Positions 5,927-8,000 of a DNA stretch of 8,000 bases are shown here, one piece after another. The notes below the pieces were generated by a model that saw nothing but the letters and a program-made list of their open reading frames with translations, was not told where the DNA came from and did no database searches. The position numbers were made by a program, and so were the translations under genes. The stretch is from Rubrivivax sp. (GTDB lineage Bacteria; Pseudomonadota; Gammaproteobacteria; Burkholderiales; Burkholderiaceae_C). The stretch covers positions 1 through 8,000 of the forward strand of contig JAUYAJ010000733.1 in NCBI GenBank assembly GCA_030693565.1, given 5' to 3'. Numbering within the stretch: the first letter of the stretch is position 1; each line of letters begins with the position of its first letter.

Positions 5927-7006
5927 ATGTTCAGTTTCTTCAAGAAAAAACCCCCCACCCCCGAGCCCGCCGCGCCGGCACCCGTTGCGCCTGCGGCGTC
6001 AGCGCCCAAGGAGGTCGCCACCGCGGTGGCGACGCCACCGCAGGTCGCACCAGCGGTGGCTGCGCCGCCAGCGCTGCCCGTGGCCGCAGCGACACGCGCG
6101 GGTTGGTTCGACCGCCTCAAGCTCGGGTTGCGCAAGACCGGCAGCGGCATCTCGCAGGTCTTCACCGGCACCCGCATCGACGAGGCGCTGTACGAAGACC
6201 TGGAAGCGGCTTTGCTGCAGGCCGACAGCGGCGTGGCGGCGACCGAATTTCTGCTGCTCGACCTCAAGCGCCGCGTCAAGGAGGCCAAGGCCACCGAGCC
6301 GGCGGCCGTCAAGGCTTTGCTGGCGGCGGCGGTCGAGGACTTGCTCAAGCCGCTGGAGCGGCCGCTGGCGATCGGCGCTGCCAGCCCGACGGTGATCATG
6401 GTCGTCGGCGTCAACGGCGCGGGCAAGACGACGTCGATCGGCAAGCTCACGCGCTACCTCGCCAGCGCCGACCAGAAAGTGTTGCTGGCCGCCGCCGACA
6501 CCTTCCGCGCCGCCGCGCGTGAGCAGCTGGCGGCCTGGGCCGACCGCAACCAGGTCGAGGTGATCAGCCAGCATGACGGCGACCCGGCGGCCGTCACCTT
6601 CGACGCCGTGGTGGCTGGCCGCGCGCGCGGCTGCGACGTCGTCATCGCCGACACCGCGGGCCGGCTGCCGACCCAGATCCACCTGATGGAAGAGCTGAAG
6701 AAGATCCATCGTGTCATCGGCAAGGCCCAGGCCGGCGCGCCGCACGAGGTGCTCCTGGTGGTCGACGGCAACACCGGCCAGAACGCGCTGGCGCAGGTCA
6801 AGGCCTTCGACGCCGCGCTCGGCCTCACCGGGTTGATCGTCACCAAGCTCGACGGCACCGCCAAGGGCGGTGTGCTGGCGGCGGTGGCGCGCTGGGGCGT
6901 CGAGCGCAAGCGAGTCGTGCCGGTCTACTTTGTCGGCATCGGCGAGCGTGTCGAGGACTTGCAGACCTTCAATGCGCGCGAGTTCGCGCAGGCCTTGCTG
7001 AGCTGA
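5927..7006 (+). CDS. ftsY: Signal recognition particle receptor FtsY
   Basis: FtsY is the membrane-associated GTPase that docks SRP-ribosome complexes at the Sec translocon. The 359-residue protein begins MFSFFKKK, an amphipathic basic start. A Pro/Ala/Val-rich linker (about 9-55) follows, replacing the long acidic A domain of E. coli FtsY. The helical N domain spans about 58-145 (GWFDRLKLGLRKTGSGI). The NG GTPase domain has the P-loop GVNGAGKT (161-168), DTFRAAA (191-197), DTAGR (242-246), TKLDGTAKGG (306-315) and GIGE (337-340), all intact. The ATG at 5927 is chosen because it gives the expected MFSFFKKK start; there is no good Shine-Dalgarno. The linker contains an imperfect tandem repeat (6011-6070). 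The gene is divergent from the tRNA gene and convergent with ffh, its SRP partner, with 16 bases between the stops. Confidence 0.98.
   Translation: MFSFFKKKPPTPEPAAPAPVAPAASAPKEVATAVATPPQVAPAVAAPPALPVAAATRAGWFDRLKLGLRKTGSGISQVFTGTRIDEALYEDLEAALLQADSGVAATEFLLLDLKRRVKEAKATEPAAVKALLAAAVEDLLKPLERPLAIGAASPTVIMVVGVNGAGKTTSIGKLTRYLASADQKVLLAAADTFRAAAREQLAAWADRNQVEVISQHDGDPAAVTFDAVVAGRARGCDVVIADTAGRLPTQIHLMEELKKIHRVIGKAQAGAPHEVLLVVDGNTGQNALAQVKAFDAALGLTGLIVTKLDGTAKGGVLAAVARWGVERKRVVPVYFVGIGERVEDLQTFNAREFAQALLS
6011..6070 (+). repeat. Imperfect 2 x 30-base tandem repeat in the FtsY linker
   Basis: Bases 6011-6040 and 6041-6070 encode EVATAVATPP and QVAPAVAAPP (residues 29-38 and 39-48), about 70 percent identical by eye at DNA level. 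It probably reflects slippage or duplication in a low-complexity tether and may vary in length between strains. Confidence 0.55.
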
Positions 7007-7027
7007 AGCGCGGCGCCGCGCTTCAGC
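7002..7027. terminator. 26-base perfect palindrome shared by the ftsY and ffh 3' ends
   Basis: Each 13-base arm reads GCTGAAGCGCGGC on its own strand, with no spacer. The ftsY TGA (7004-7006) and the ffh TGA (7023-7025 on the complement) occupy mirror positions within it. As RNA, either transcript can form the same GC-rich hairpin around its stop codon. No T-run follows in either direction, so this is not a classical intrinsic terminator. It may stabilise 3' ends, pause polymerase or act with Rho. The palindrome is seen directly; its role is inferred. Confidence 0.55.
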
Positions 7028-8000
7028 GCGGCATGCCGGGCAAGCCGCCGCCGCCCATGCGCTTCATCATCTTCATCAGGCCGCCGCCCTTCATCTTCTT
7101 CATCATGCCCTGCATCTGCTCGAACTGATTGAGCATGCGGTTGACTTCCTGCACCTGCACGCCGGCGCCGGTGGCGATGCGGCGCTTGCGGCTGGCCTTG
7201 ATGAGTTCGGGCTTGCGGCGCTCGAGCGGCGTCATCGAGCGGATGATGCCTTCCATGCGGCGCACATCGCGTTCGGCGCGGTCCATGTCGGCGCCGGCGG
7301 CCTTGGCGCCGAGCTGACCGGGCAGCTTGTCCATCAGCCCGGCCAAACCGCCCATCTTCTTCATCTGGCTGATCTGCGACAGGAAGTCGTCGAGGTCGAA
7401 GCCGCTGCCGGACTTGACCTTGTCGGCCAGCTTCTGCGCCGCCTGGATGTCGACGCCCTTTTGCACTTCCTCGACCAGGGCCAGGATGTCGCCCATGCCG
7501 AGCACACGCCCGGCATGGCGTTCGGCGTCGAAGACCTCCAGGCCGTCGATCTTCTCGGAGACACCAGCGAACTTGATCGGCGCCCCGGTGACCTGGCGCA
7601 CCGACAGCGCGGCGCCGCCGCGCGAGTCGCCGTCGAGCTTGGTCAGGATCACGCCGCTGAGCGGCAGCACGTCCTTGAAGGCCTTGGCGGTGTTGATCGC
7701 GTCCTGGCCTTGCATGGCGTCGACGACGAACAGCGTCTCGATCGGATTCAGCGCCGCGTGCAGCTCGCCGATCTCGGCCATCAGCGCTTCGTCGATGCCC
7801 AGGCGGCCGGCGGTGTCGACGATCAGGACGTCGAAATAATGGCGCTTGGCGTGGTCGAGCGCGGCCAGCGCGATGTCGCGCGGCTTCTGGTCGGGCGTCG
7901 ATGCAAACCATTCGGCACCGGCTTGCGCCGTCACCACTTTCAGCTGCTGGATCGCGGCCGGCCGGTAGACGTCGGCCGAGACCGTGAGCACCTTCTTCTT
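7023..8000 (-). CDS. ffh: Signal recognition particle protein Ffh, C-terminal part (partial)
   Basis: Ffh is the SRP54 GTPase. With 4.5S RNA it binds signal sequences emerging from the ribosome and delivers them to FtsY. The window holds 325 codons and the stop; the N domain and P-loop lie beyond the right edge. The visible part opens inside the G domain (KKKVLTVSADVYRPAAIQQL). It continues through DTAGR (62-66 of this fragment), VDAMQGQDA, TKLDGDSRGG (120-129) and FAGVSEKIDGLEVFD. The M domain follows, with FLSQISQMKKMGG, the 4.5S RNA-binding SRKRRIATGAGVQVQEVNRML, and a Met/Lys/Gly-rich tail ending GLPGMPR. The reading frame continues unbroken to base 8000, so the apparent start inside the window is an internal valine codon. 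It converges on ftsY and shares a 26-base palindrome with it. No frameshift or missing motif is visible. Confidence 0.97.
   Translation of the reverse strand, partial: KKKVLTVSADVYRPAAIQQLKVVTAQAGAEWFASTPDQKPRDIALAALDHAKRHYFDVLIVDTAGRLGIDEALMAEIGELHAALNPIETLFVVDAMQGQDAINTAKAFKDVLPLSGVILTKLDGDSRGGAALSVRQVTGAPIKFAGVSEKIDGLEVFDAERHAGRVLGMGDILALVEEVQKGVDIQAAQKLADKVKSGSGFDLDDFLSQISQMKKMGGLAGLMDKLPGQLGAKAAGADMDRAERDVRRMEGIIRSMTPLERRKPELIKASRKRRIATGAGVQVQEVNRMLNQFEQMQGMMKKMKGGGLMKMMKRMGGGGLPGMPR

Overview
The window is a compact, GC-rich stretch of bacterial chromosome. The protein sequences (RF1, MiaB, FtsY, Ffh, glutamyl-tRNA reductase) look betaproteobacterial. The gene neighbourhood and two small uncharacterised proteins suggest order Burkholderiales, perhaps the Rubrivivax/Leptothrix/Methylibium side. 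That placement is by resemblance and was not tested by search. I see no insertion sequence, phage gene, CRISPR array, toxin-antitoxin pair or other accessory element: this is core genome.

Layout. Positions 1-2528 carry hemA-prfA-prmC on the minus strand, a familiar bacterial cluster. HemA commits glutamyl-tRNA to tetrapyrrole synthesis. RF1 (prfA) terminates translation at UAA/UAG, and PrmC methylates the GGQ glutamine of release factors. Only the first 25 codons of prmC are present, and its GTG start overlaps the prfA stop. A short divergent region (2529-2617) separates hemA from a plus-strand gene for a roughly 93-residue membrane protein of unknown function (2618-2899). The 3' end of that gene overlaps the 3' end of the convergent miaB gene (2859-4238, minus) by 41 bases. 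Upstream of miaB, on the same strand, lies a small secreted protein of unknown function (4282-4662), then an EamA-family (DMT) transporter (4799-5698).

At 5734-5871 there is a tRNA unit on the minus strand: a TATAAT promoter, a CAU-anticodon tRNA (elongator Met most likely) with encoded CCA, and an intrinsic terminator that ends it before the transporter. Divergent from it is ftsY (5927-7006, plus), the SRP receptor. It converges on the incomplete ffh gene (7023 to beyond 8000, minus), the SRP protein. The two SRP-pathway GTPases therefore face each other tail to tail, 16 bases apart, with both stop codons inside one 26-base perfect palindrome.

The common theme is protein synthesis and delivery: tRNA modification, a tRNA gene, release factor plus its methylase, and co-translational targeting. 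Haem synthesis enters through glutamyl-tRNA. Nothing here amounts to a new system. The observations most worth a check are the shared palindrome, the two unknown small proteins, the miaB overlap, and the possible leaderless start of hemA.
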